From assembly GCA_002730485.1 (NCBI GenBank), contig PCAH01000141.1:1-25514 (forward strand): a DNA stretch of 25,514 bases, written 5' to 3'. Positions 1 to 7,052 of this stretch are shown in pieces. Position 1 is the stretch's first letter. Every line of letters starts with the position of its first letter. The position numbers and the translations under genes were made by a program. The notes under the pieces are model-generated. The model ran no database searches, had not been told where the DNA came from, and saw nothing but the letters and a program-made list of their open reading frames with translations. The stretch comes from Dehalococcoidia bacterium (GTDB taxonomy: Bacteria; Chloroflexota; Dehalococcoidia; UBA3495).

Positions 1-255
1 ATTCAGGAATTACCCTTCCAGAAGCAGTCTCGATACGAGCCCAACATGGAACCACACGTGAACCTGGTCTGCATCGAGTGCGAGAACGTGATCGACGCAG
101 ATACCGACCGTGACGTGCATGACGTGGTTTTGGGCCTGCGAAAGCAGATCGCCGACAACTCCGACTTCGAAGTCGCCTGGCAGAGGGTCGATTTCTACGG
201 TCTATGCCCACGTTGTTCCGAAGCAAAGAAACGGGGAGAGCTCTCCGAAGTCTAA
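1..255 (+). CDS. Fur-family metal/peroxide-responsive regulator, C-terminal part (5' end outside window)
   Basis: The open frame runs in from before base 1, so the winged-helix DNA-binding half is missing and only the dimerisation/metal-binding half (84 residues) is seen. The segment RYEPNMEPHVNLVCIEC followed by YGLCPRCSEAKKRGE is the usual Fur/PerR/Zur ending: a structural zinc site made of two CxxC pairs (CIEC and CPRC) around a short alpha/beta domain. The regulatory-site motif, normally HxH before the first cysteine pair, reads HVN here, so one usual His ligand is Asn. An internal ATG at position 46 is simply a methionine inside the domain, not a start. The known family role is metal- or peroxide-dependent repression; the metal sensed cannot be told from this fragment. 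A strong terminator follows 40 bp downstream. Confidence 0.85.
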   Translation: MQELPFQKQSRYEPNMEPHVNLVCIECENVIDADTDRDVHDVVLGLRKQIADNSDFEVAWQRVDFYGLCPRCSEAKKRGELSEV

Positions 256-295
256 GTCCCTTAGGGAACACAATTGTCCCGATTGGCGATACTAT

Positions 296-335
296 GAAGG
301 TCGGCTGGTGCTTACACCAGCCGACCTTCTTTTTT
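296..335 (+). terminator. Rho-independent terminator after the Fur-family gene
   Basis: A perfect 15-bp stem (GAAGGTCGGCTGGTG with its complement) and a 4-base loop (CTTA) are followed by a run of T residues at 329-335. It lies 40 bp after the regulator stop codon and just before the Shine-Dalgarno of the next gene, so it separates the two transcription units. Confidence 0.93.
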
Positions 336-352
336 GATCAGGGGAGGACGAT

Positions 353-709
353 ATGGTCACCGGTGTAATCGGCGTAACTTTTTGGACCGACAACATGGAA
401 CGCCTATTCGATTTCTACAACGATGTGCTCCAACTGCCGTTGCACTCACGTCACGAGGACTTCATCGCCTTTGAACTGGGTGAGATACGCTTCAACATCG
501 GACGCCACAGTGAGGTCAGTGGGGAATCTAAGGACCCGTTCCGGTTTATGCCTCACCTGGGAGTGGCGGACATCCACTCGGAAGCCAAGCGGCTGGCCGG
601 TGCTGGAGTCGAGTTCATCCGGGAGCCGGAGCAGGAGTCTTGGGGTGGTTGGGTGGCCACGTTTAAAGACCCCGATGGAAATGTGCTTCAGTTGATGCAG
701 TTGGTGTGA
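353..709 (+). CDS. VOC-superfamily (glyoxalase/bleomycin-resistance fold) protein
   Basis: A 118-residue protein that is a single VOC domain made of two beta-alpha-beta-beta-beta modules. Module 1 is about residues 4-52 (VIGVTFWTDNMERLFDFYND) and module 2 about 66-118, ending with the classic DPDGN turn at 107-111. Of the four glyoxalase I metal ligands only His68 (PHLGV) is evident; the first His is absent and the final Glu after DPDGN is Gln113. Glyoxalase I activity is therefore unlikely, and a small-molecule binding or dioxygenase-like role remains open. The start is supported by GGGGAGG at 341-347, and a terminator isolates the gene from upstream. The next gene, a ring-cleavage-type hydratase, starts 44 bp downstream, which would suit a shared catabolic role, though this is inference. 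Confidence 0.85.
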   Translation: MVTGVIGVTFWTDNMERLFDFYNDVLQLPLHSRHEDFIAFELGEIRFNIGRHSEVSGESKDPFRFMPHLGVADIHSEAKRLAGAGVEFIREPEQESWGGWVATFKDPDGNVLQLMQLV

Positions 710-718
710 TTTGGACGA

Positions 719-724
719 TAGAAT
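719..724 (+). promoter_or_regulatory. Possible -10 box upstream of the hydratase gene
   Basis: TAGAAT lies about 30 bp before the ATG at 754 and just after the VOC stop codon. It matches the -10 form seen elsewhere in the window, but there is no convincing -35 and no TGn extension, so the genes may instead be co-transcribed. Confidence 0.25.
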
Positions 725-753
725 AAGGCGTAACAGGAGCTTGGGAGGACAGC

Positions 754-1548
754 ATGGCCGATGATGACAGGATCCAACAGGCAGCCCAATTCTTGTTTGA
801 GGGCCACAAGGCACGCTCCAAATTCGAACCCATACCCGACGAGATAACACCCCGGGACGAGGCCGAAGCCTACACAATCCAGGAAGCGTTCCAGAAGCTG
901 GTTATCCCCCAGCGTGGGGCCATCGTCGGCTACAAGATCGCCTTGACCTCGGCGGTGATGCAGAAGATGGTCGGGTTTGACCACCCCTGCTCCGGTGCGA
1001 TCTTTGCCAGCGGGGTCAAGAACTCTCCGGTCACGGTCGAACGTTCGGATTATGTGCGCCTGGGCGCTGAATGCGAGATCGCAGTTCAGTTGAACGCCGA
1101 CCTTCCGGCTTCAGGCGCACCGTATGACCGCCAGAGCGTGGCCAAGGCCGTCGATGCGGTCATGCCAGCCTTTGAGTTGATTGAAGACCGAGGAGCTGAG
1201 TACAAGGACCTGTTCTTCCTGGGAGTGATGGCCGACAACGCCTGGAACGCCGGGTTGGTGCTGGGCGAGCCGATGATCGAGTGGCAAGATATCGACCTGG
1301 TGTCGGCTGCCGGGGAGATGGTCATCAACGGTGAACCGGCGGGCGAGGGCAAGGGCGGTGACGCGTTAGGCCACCCTCTGGACGCCCTAGCCTGGCTGGC
1401 CAACAGCCTGGCCGAACGCGGTAAGAGCCTGCAAAGGGACATGATCGTCATGACCGGCAGCATAGTCAGCACCAAGTTTCTAAACGCGGGCGACGAAGTC
1501 AGCTTTGAGATCGACACCCTGGGCGAGGTTTGGCTGTCCGTTGCTTAG
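754..1548 (+). CDS. 2-keto-4-pentenoate hydratase / HpcG-MhpD family (fumarylacetoacetate hydrolase superfamily)
   Basis: A 264-residue protein of the usual length for 2-hydroxypenta-2,4-dienoate hydratases, which hydrate the dienol produced by meta-cleavage of aromatic rings to 4-hydroxy-2-oxo acids in the cytoplasm. The conserved Lys61 (GYKIALTS), the paired acidic metal ligands Glu106 and Glu108 (GAECEIAV) and Glu141 (PAFELIED) are all present. The family also contains 4-oxalocrotonate decarboxylases, and the two are hard to tell apart by eye, so the exact reaction is open. The start follows GGGAGGA at 743-749. The gene ends convergently with queA: the two stop codons overlap within four bases. 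The upstream VOC protein is the only neighbour that could share a pathway. Confidence 0.85.
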   Translation: MADDDRIQQAAQFLFEGHKARSKFEPIPDEITPRDEAEAYTIQEAFQKLVIPQRGAIVGYKIALTSAVMQKMVGFDHPCSGAIFASGVKNSPVTVERSDYVRLGAECEIAVQLNADLPASGAPYDRQSVAKAVDAVMPAFELIEDRGAEYKDLFFLGVMADNAWNAGLVLGEPMIEWQDIDLVSAAGEMVINGEPAGEGKGGDALGHPLDALAWLANSLAERGKSLQRDMIVMTGSIVSTKFLNAGDEVSFEIDTLGEVWLSVA

Positions 1549-2660
1549 ACGATGAACGTCGCATCCCCAAAGCTGTAGAACCGGTACTTCTGCTCAATAG
1601 CCTGTTGATAAGCATCCATCACCACCGCTCGTCCTGTCCTTCCGCGGAAGGACGAAGGACCGCTGGCACCCATACCGTGTTCCACGAATGCGGACACCAG
1701 CATCAGGAGGCTGGAGCGGGGTAGGTGGAAGTTGGTGACCATGGCGTCAACCAGCCGGAAGGTGTGGCCGGGGAGGATGAATAGGCTGGCCTCGGCATCG
1801 GTCTCGGTTAGTTCTGTTCTGCCGCTCTGTTCCATGTCCATGCCTGCTTGCTCCAGCACCCGTACCGACGTTGTCCCCACGGCGATGATCCGGCGGCCTT
1901 CGTCTTTGGCCCGATTCAGCGCCTCGGCGGCCTGGCTATCGATCGAATAGTGCTCGGTGTGTATCTTGTGCTCGGTGGGGTCGTCCTCGTCCACCGGCTT
2001 GAAGGTGTCGAGTCCCACGTGCAGGGTGACAAACACCGTCTCCACACCCAGGTCACGGGCCTTTTGGAGCAGGTCGTCGGTGAAGTGCAGGCCAGCGGTG
2101 GGGGCGGCCACGCTGCCAGGTTGACGGGAATACACCGTCTGGTAACGCTCAGTATCGTCCAGCGATTCTTTGATGTATGGCGGCAGCGGCGTGTGACCAA
2201 ACCGCTCAATACCCTCCTCCGAAGACAGCCTCACAGTCTTCAGACCGTCATCATGGGCGGTGACGATCTCTACGGAAAATCCCCCCAACCCCCCTTTGAA
2301 AAAGGGGGGTTGGGGGGATTTCTGCTCTTCAATCTCCACCACCACCCCTGGCCGCAGTCTTCGTCCTGGCCTGGCCATGGCTTGCCAGGTGCCGTCGGCG
2401 TTGCGGCGGAGGAGCAGGAACTCGGCCTTGCTTCCGGTATCGCTGCGGCGTCCGTAGAGCCTGGCCGGGATTACCCGACTCTGGTTGAAGACCATCACAT
2501 CACCGGAGCGCAGGTACTCCAGCAGGTCAGGGAATTGTCGGTGTACGATCTCGCCGGAATCACGGTTGAGCACCATCAGCCGAGATGAGTCCCTTGGCTC
2601 GATGGGAGACTGGGCAATCAGTTCCGGAGGCAGGTGGTAGTCGAAATCGTCGGTGCGCAT
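1545..2660 (-). CDS. queA: S-adenosylmethionine:tRNA ribosyltransferase-isomerase, with two in-frame insertions
   Basis: QueA transfers and isomerises the ribosyl part of SAM onto 7-aminomethyl-7-deazaguanine in tRNA, the penultimate step of queuosine synthesis. Family signatures are clear: AAPTAGLHF (185-193), TLHVGLDTFKPV (212-223), HTEHYSI (234-240), VGTTSVR (261-267), VTNFHLPRSSL (308-318) and the ending YRFYSFGDATFIV. At 371 residues it is about 30 longer than the common 340-350. The excess is explained by two segments: residues 114-128 (KSPQPPFFKGGLGGF), encoded exactly by a 45-bp palindromic repeat, and about 16 residues (about 328-343) between VSAF and the terminal helix, centred on an 18-bp perfect palindrome. 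The catalytic motifs are untouched, so activity is probably retained. It lies 31 bp downstream of folD on the same strand and is probably co-transcribed with it. Confidence 0.95.
   Translation of the reverse strand: MRTDDFDYHLPPELIAQSPIEPRDSSRLMVLNRDSGEIVHRQFPDLLEYLRSGDVMVFNQSRVIPARLYGRRSDTGSKAEFLLLRRNADGTWQAMARPGRRLRPGVVVEIEEQKSPQPPFFKGGLGGFSVEIVTAHDDGLKTVRLSSEEGIERFGHTPLPPYIKESLDDTERYQTVYSRQPGSVAAPTAGLHFTDDLLQKARDLGVETVFVTLHVGLDTFKPVDEDDPTEHKIHTEHYSIDSQAAEALNRAKDEGRRIIAVGTTSVRVLEQAGMDMEQSGRTELTETDAEASLFILPGHTFRLVDAMVTNFHLPRSSLLMLVSAFVEHGMGASGPSSFRGRTGRAVVMDAYQQAIEQKYRFYSFGDATFIV
1636..1653. repeat. 18-bp perfect palindrome inside queA
   Basis: The sequence GTCCTTCCGCGGAAGGAC equals its own reverse complement. 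It encodes residues about 336-342 of QueA, within a segment where other QueA proteins have no residues. It resembles in style the hairpin repeats at 19366-19528 but is not clearly the same family. Confidence 0.75.
2277..2321. repeat. 45-bp palindromic element (family A) inside queA
   Basis: The element has 21-bp perfect inverted arms (AAAT, six C, AA, six C, TTT) around the 3-base centre GAA. Related elements lie at 6996-7043, 7533-7576 and, as a half copy, 8479-8500. Read in the queA frame it is 15 codons with no stop, giving KSPQPPFFKGGLGGF. Confidence 0.93.
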
Positions 2661-2691
2661 GGATGTGGGCTAACAACTGTCAGCGGGACCG

Positions 2692-3588
2692 TTAGCTGTC
2701 CCTTCCGTGGATGCTGAGGCGGGTGGCGGTTAGGGTGTTGACCAGCAGCATGGCGATGGTCATGGGGCCAACGCCGCCTGGGACTGGAGTGATGGCTGAT
2801 GCCTTCTCAGCCACAGTTTCGTAATCGACATCACCCACCAGACGGTAGCCCCGCTTGCGGGAGGCGTCGTCGACTCGGTTGATACCGACGTCGATGACCA
2901 CCGCGCCTTCCTTGACCATATCAGCCGTGATCACGTTTGGACTGCCGATGGCTGCGACCAGGATGTCTGCCTGACGGGTGACCTCGGCCATGTTCTTGGT
3001 GCGAGTGTGGCAGACCGTGACCGTGGCGTTGGCTCCGTCGGCCCGCTGCATCAGCAGCAATGCCATGGGCTTGCCCACGATGTCGCTGCGGCCGCAGACG
3101 ACCACATTCGCGCCTGAGGGGTCGTGGCCGTTACGGATCAATATCTGCTGGATGCCGAAGGGCGTGCCTGGTATGAAATCTGCCCGGCCCTGGACCAGTT
3201 TGCCCACGTTGAAGGGGTGCAGTCCGTCCACGTCCTTATCGGGGTTCAGAGACTCTATGACGGCCAATTCATCAACCTGGGGCGGCAGTGGCAACTGAAC
3301 TAGGATGCCGTGGAACCGTGGGTCCTCGTTCAACTTGGCGACAACGTCCAGGACCCGCTGGTTGGTGGCGTCGGCTGGCAACAAAAAGGTGTCACTGACC
3401 ATGCCCACTTCATCGCAGGCCCGGCGTTTGTTGCGCACGTATATGGCCGAAGCTGGGTCGTCCCCTACCAAGACCGCGGCCAGGCCTGGTGTGACTCCGT
3501 GCTTCTCTTGCATCTCGGCCACGCCAACGGCGACTTCACGTCGAATCTCTTCAGCCAGTGCCTTGCCATCAAGAATCTTTGCGGTCAA
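2692..3588 (-). CDS. folD: Bifunctional methylenetetrahydrofolate dehydrogenase / methenyltetrahydrofolate cyclohydrolase
   Basis: FolD interconverts 5,10-methylene-, methenyl- and 10-formyl-tetrahydrofolate with NADP, supplying one-carbon units in the cytoplasm. The 298-residue length is normal. Motifs include the catalytic Tyr50 and Lys54 region (SAIYVRNKRRACDEVGM), GILVQLPLPPQ, NPDKDVDGLHPFNVG, the nucleotide-binding VVCGRSDIVGKPMA and TPVPGGVGPMT near the end. The usual PCTP is PGTP here, a mild variation. No ATG is available at the N-terminus: the frame opens at TTG (3588-3586) with GAGG just upstream and an in-frame stop seven codons upstream, so a TTG start is the best choice (ATT at 3600 is the only alternative). 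It is the first gene of a folD-queA unit and is divergent from the binding-protein gene. Confidence 0.96.
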   Translation of the reverse strand: MTAKILDGKALAEEIRREVAVGVAEMQEKHGVTPGLAAVLVGDDPASAIYVRNKRRACDEVGMVSDTFLLPADATNQRVLDVVAKLNEDPRFHGILVQLPLPPQVDELAVIESLNPDKDVDGLHPFNVGKLVQGRADFIPGTPFGIQQILIRNGHDPSGANVVVCGRSDIVGKPMALLLMQRADGANATVTVCHTRTKNMAEVTRQADILVAAIGSPNVITADMVKEGAVVIDVGINRVDDASRKRGYRLVGDVDYETVAEKASAITPVPGGVGPMTIAMLLVNTLTATRLSIHGRDS

Positions 3589-3637
3589 TCGGCCCTCAAT
3601 CTTTCGTTACGCGATTACGACTAACTAGTGCGACGCA

Positions 3638-3646
3638 ATTTTAGCA
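3638..3646 (-). promoter_or_regulatory. Extended -10 promoter of folD-queA
   Basis: On the minus strand the sequence is TGC-TAAAAT, an extended -10 motif. Transcription would start near 3631, giving a leader of about 40 nt. No good -35 is visible, as is common for extended -10 promoters. The same TGC-TAnAAT form recurs at 12377, 20694 and 20740. Confidence 0.5.
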
Positions 3647-3672
3647 TGGCTCGGGCCTGAATCCGCCAGGAT

Positions 3673-3702
3673 TTGATTCACCGGAGATGGGCATCTTATA
3701 CT
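3673..3702 (+). promoter_or_regulatory. Sigma70-type promoter of the binding-protein gene
   Basis: TTGATT (3673-3678), an 18-bp spacer and TATACT (3697-3702) form a good promoter. The predicted transcription start falls at about 3709, the A of the ATG, implying a leaderless mRNA; no Shine-Dalgarno lies before that ATG. Confidence 0.55.
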
Positions 3703-3708
3703 TGGATC

Positions 3709-4629
3709 ATGCGGATATGCTCACTGTTACCAAGCACCACTGAGATCGTCTACGCCCTGGGTTTGGGAGACCAGTTGGTGGGCGTCTCCTACGCCTGCGA
3801 CTACCCGGAAGACGCCGCCAACAAGCCAGTGGTCAGCCGGAGCGTTCGCCGCAACTCCCACCTGCCCAGCGAAGAGATCGACGCCATAGTGCAGCAGGCG
3901 CGGGCCAACGGTAATCCCCTTTATTGGATCGACGCTGACCTATTGCGAGAGATAAAACCCGACCTGATCATCACCCAGGAGTTGTGCGAAGTCTGTGCCA
4001 TCGGCGCTGGCTCGGTTTTTGAGACGGCGGCCCAGGTGTTGGACTACGAGCCGCGGATATTGACCATCCGGCCCAGCTTCTTGGCCGATGTCATTCAAAA
4101 TATCCGACTGATCGGAACTGCGGCCGGTGAAGCCCGCCAAGCCAATGATTTGGCTGATTCTTTGCAGTTGAGGACCCAGCGGGTAAAAGACGAAGCCCCA
4201 CAAGATGGCTCCCGACCCCGGGTGCTGTGTTTGGACTGGTTGGACCCCCTCCGGAACACCGGCCAGTGGATGCCTGAGATGGTTGAAATCGCCAGGGGAG
4301 AGGAGCGATTGGCTATCCCGGGAGGTCTCTCCAGGGAGCTGAGTTGGGATGAGATCGTCGATTATGCACCCGAATATTTGATGGTGATGCCCTGTACCTT
4401 CGACCCTGACAGAGTCCTCAAGGAGACGTCGGAGAAATTGACGAACCTGCCTGGTTGGACCGACCTGCCCGCCGTGCAGCGCGACCAGGTATTCCTCTTT
4501 GACGGGCGGATTCCGACTCGACATGGTCCCCGGGTGGTTGATGTTTTAGAGGGACTGGCCGAGGTTATGCATCCCCAGGTGTTCAAGGGCATCTCAACTA
4601 ATGAAGTGTTGGTTCAAAACCGGAATTAA
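3709..4629 (+). CDS. BtuF/TroA-like (helical-backbone) substrate-binding-fold protein without signal peptide
   Basis: The N-terminus MRICSLLPSTTEIVYALGLG followed by VGVSYACDYP is typical of the cobalamin-binding-protein-like branch of the BtuF/TroA fold, two Rossmann-like lobes joined by a long helix. The second lobe begins at about residue 173 (RVLCLDWLDP). The ATG at 3709 is chosen because homologs start at this MRI and because the earlier TTG at 3673 lies within the -35 box. The mature protein is 306 residues. There is no signal peptide or lipobox, and no permease or ATPase gene is nearby, so classical periplasmic uptake is doubtful. A cytoplasmic ligand-binding role, perhaps for a corrinoid, is possible, but this is inferred from family resemblance only. 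Confidence 0.82.
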   Translation: MRICSLLPSTTEIVYALGLGDQLVGVSYACDYPEDAANKPVVSRSVRRNSHLPSEEIDAIVQQARANGNPLYWIDADLLREIKPDLIITQELCEVCAIGAGSVFETAAQVLDYEPRILTIRPSFLADVIQNIRLIGTAAGEARQANDLADSLQLRTQRVKDEAPQDGSRPRVLCLDWLDPLRNTGQWMPEMVEIARGEERLAIPGGLSRELSWDEIVDYAPEYLMVMPCTFDPDRVLKETSEKLTNLPGWTDLPAVQRDQVFLFDGRIPTRHGPRVVDVLEGLAEVMHPQVFKGISTNEVLVQNRN

Positions 4630-4826
4630 CACGGTACTCCGGCCTGGCGTAGGTCTAGTCTTCTCCGTTGGATAGAATGGTCTTACTGACTTTGGATTTG
4701 AAGCGACGAGAAACCCACTGCGATGGTCGGAACGTATAACCAGTAACAGACAGCGTGCCCGACCGGTTTGCGTCTCTGGGATGAAACACCCAGGGTGTGG
4801 TTGCCCGCACGGAGCTTCACAGAGAG

Positions 4827-5732
4827 ATGTTTCAACCAATCAGTAGGATGATCAACTTAAACAATCGCGACATCATGCGCACCATTTTCGTTCCGTTGGC
4901 AGTGGCCGCAGTGGCTCTGGCAACGGCGTTGATCGGCGCGCTAATCATAGGTAATGACAGCGGAATAGACGACGTCAACCTGTTTGTGGAAAGGCTGTCC
5001 GGCGATTCAGGTTCCTGGCTGGGAGGGCTGATTGGGGCATCTGCCCTGTTCGCTCTCGCAGCAGGAATGGCCTCGGCGGTGAACCCCTGCGGCTTTGCCA
5101 TGCTGCCCGCCTATCTGGGCATGTACCTGGGTGACGAGGCCGGTGAGGCGGCACAGACCAACCCGGTCAAGTATTTTGGTAGAGCTATCTTGGTTGGCCT
5201 GACCGTGACCGCCGGTTTCGTGGTCTTGTTCGGAGTGGTCGGGGCCATAATCGGTCTTGGAGCCAACTTTGTGGGTGACCTCCTGCAGTGGCTGGGCCTG
5301 GTTATCGGAATCGGCTTGGTCTTGGTTGGCGCCTGGATGGTCGGCGGAGGCAAACTTTACACCGGAGTGGCCGCCAGGGCTGCCAGTCATATGGGTAATC
5401 CGGCACAGGTCAGCATGAAGGGTTACTTCATATTTGGCATTAGCTACGGCACGGCATCGTTGAGCTGCACTCTCCCCATATTCCTGGCGGTGGTGGGCAT
5501 CAGTGTCGCCGGTGTCGGGGCATCTTCGGTGCTGTCAGACTTCCTGCTGTTCGCCCTGGGCATGGGGTTGGTGATCATGGCTCTGACCCTGGGAATGGCC
5601 TTCTTCAAGACTGCCATGGTGGGGGCGCTCAGAAAGGCTTTGCCCTATATCCAGCCATTGGGGTCAGCCCTAATGGTGATCGCCGGAACCTACATCGTCT
5701 TCTACTGGCTGACCATAGGGGGCCTGCTCTAG
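4827..5732 (+). CDS. CcdA/DsbD-type thiol-disulfide transmembrane protein
   Basis: The protein has about seven hydrophobic segments (roughly residues 20-42, 66-98, 118-146, 154-172, 200-228, 236-262 and 278-300). It has the two hallmark cysteines of CcdA: Cys88 in AVNPCGFAMLPAYLG and Cys214 in GTASLSCTLPIFL. The family passes electrons from cytoplasmic thioredoxin across the membrane to extracytoplasmic redox proteins. The start is uncertain: the ATG at 4827 is taken, but GTG 4797, ATG 4848 and ATG 4875 are in frame and none has a strong Shine-Dalgarno. The stop is one base before the ATG of the DUF3179 lipoprotein, so the two are almost certainly translated from one mRNA. About 200 bp upstream holds no gene; a small CCTGGG/CCCAGG hairpin there has no clear role. 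Confidence 0.88.
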   Translation: MFQPISRMINLNNRDIMRTIFVPLAVAAVALATALIGALIIGNDSGIDDVNLFVERLSGDSGSWLGGLIGASALFALAAGMASAVNPCGFAMLPAYLGMYLGDEAGEAAQTNPVKYFGRAILVGLTVTAGFVVLFGVVGAIIGLGANFVGDLLQWLGLVIGIGLVLVGAWMVGGGKLYTGVAARAASHMGNPAQVSMKGYFIFGISYGTASLSCTLPIFLAVVGISVAGVGASSVLSDFLLFALGMGLVIMALTLGMAFFKTAMVGALRKALPYIQPLGSALMVIAGTYIVFYWLTIGGLL

Positions 5733-5733
5733 C

Positions 5734-6990
5734 ATGAGATTCCCGCGATTCAAGAAACTTCTGATGATCGGGTCAATGGTCGCCACCGGTCTGGCTATCG
5801 CTTGCGGCAGCCAGTCTAATTCTTCCGGATTAATCAACCCGTCAGACGTCGGAGCCACGACTACGGTTGTCGCTGACACCGGGCCTGGACCCTCTACCAT
5901 GATCGAGCCCGATCCTGACTATCAGCAGAAAATTGAGGACTCCAGGTTTGAGACTCGGGGCTGGCGTACCGACTTCAGTCGCCACACGGTCGACTTTGGT
6001 GACATACTCTTCGGCGGAGTGGGACGGGACGGGATACCTCCCCTGGACCGACCCAGGTTCGAGTCCATCGAAGAAGCAGCATCGGTGATGAATGACCTGG
6101 AGCCGATTGTGACCCTTGAAGTCAACGGTGAGTCACGGGCTTATCCTCTGGCCATCCTCACCTGGCATGAAGTGGTCAACGACGTGGTCGGCGGTGTACC
6201 GGTCACAGTGACCTTCTGTCCGCTTTGCAACTCGGGGTTGGCCTTCGAGCGGACGCTGGACGGGCGAGTGTTTGATTTCGGAGTTTCTGGCAACCTCAGA
6301 AACAGCGACCTGATCATGTGGGACCGGCAGACCCAAACCTGGTGGCAGCAGCTTACGGGAGAGGCAATCATCGGAGAACTGGCTGGGCACCAATTGCCCT
6401 TCCTTCCGGCTTCCATCATCTCGTGGGCCGATTTCAAAACGGCCAATCCGGAAGGACTGGTGCTTTCCCGTAACACGGGCTACAACCGTCCCTACGGAAG
6501 CAACCCCTACAGCGGGTATGACCGCGTCGACCGGCCACCGTTCCTGTATGACGGCGAGGAGGACGCCCGGTTGCTGCCAAAAGAGCGGGTTGCTGCGCTG
6601 GAGATAGGGGAAGTCTCTGCGGCCTTCCCGTTCAAGGTCCTGGAGACCGAAAGAGTGGTCAATTACCCGATCAATGGGACAGACGTGGTGGTCTTCTTCA
6701 AGCCAGGTACCGTTTCTGCATTGGACCGGGCGTTGATCATCGATTCTAACGATGTTGGTTCCACCGGCGTATTCGATGGCCATCTGGATGGTCAAAAGCT
6801 GACCTTCAATCTCAAGGACGGAAACTTTGTTGACGACCAGACAGGCACGGTCTGGAACATCCTGAGCGAGGCCGTCGAAGGCCCAATGGTCGGCAAGTCG
6901 CTCACGCCGATAGTCCATGGGAACCACTTCTGGTTCGCCTGGGGCACGTTCAATCCGGAGACGCTTATTTATAGTGGGGCTGATGGCTGA
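5734..6990 (+). CDS. DUF3179 lipoprotein with CPLC motif
   Basis: A 418-residue protein with a basic, hydrophobic N-terminus and a lipobox (GLAIAC) predicting lipidation at Cys24, so it should be anchored outside the cytoplasmic membrane. A low-complexity linker (about 25-60) is followed by the DUF3179 domain (about 85-415), recognised by AYPLAILTWHEVVND and VTFCPLCNSGLAFER. The function of DUF3179 is not established. The Cys162-Pro-Leu-Cys165 pair is a plausible redox or metal site. Direct coupling to the CcdA-like gene (one-base gap) suggests that CcdA keeps this pair reduced; this is inference. A 48-bp family A repeat begins five bases after the stop. Confidence 0.88.
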   Translation: MRFPRFKKLLMIGSMVATGLAIACGSQSNSSGLINPSDVGATTTVVADTGPGPSTMIEPDPDYQQKIEDSRFETRGWRTDFSRHTVDFGDILFGGVGRDGIPPLDRPRFESIEEAASVMNDLEPIVTLEVNGESRAYPLAILTWHEVVNDVVGGVPVTVTFCPLCNSGLAFERTLDGRVFDFGVSGNLRNSDLIMWDRQTQTWWQQLTGEAIIGELAGHQLPFLPASIISWADFKTANPEGLVLSRNTGYNRPYGSNPYSGYDRVDRPPFLYDGEEDARLLPKERVAALEIGEVSAAFPFKVLETERVVNYPINGTDVVVFFKPGTVSALDRALIIDSNDVGSTGVFDGHLDGQKLTFNLKDGNFVDDQTGTVWNILSEAVEGPMVGKSLTPIVHGNHFWFAWGTFNPETLIYSGADG

Positions 6991-6995
6991 TAGCA

Positions 6996-7043
6996 AAATC
7001 CCCCTAAATCCCCCTTTACGAAAAGGGGGACCGAGGGGGATTT
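6996..7043. repeat. Family A palindromic element, 48 bp
   Basis: The order is AAAT, five C, TAAAT, five C, a central TTTACGAAAA, five G, ACCGA, five G, ATTT. The inner spacers TAAAT and ACCGA no longer match, so the palindrome is imperfect. It starts directly after the DUF3179 stop codon. Confidence 0.9.
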
Positions 7044-7052
7044 CCGGCTTCC

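Noticed and set aside
353..709. Glyoxalase I activity for the VOC protein
   Set aside because: Two of the metal ligands (the first His and the last Glu) are not present.
1848..2588. 246-codon plus-strand frame opposite queA
   Set aside because: Antisense to clearly conserved QueA motifs, no family resemblance, no ribosome site.
4673..4678. TAGAAT as promoter for the CcdA-like gene
   Set aside because: It lies about 150 bp before the chosen start, without TGn extension or -35, so it cannot be told from chance.
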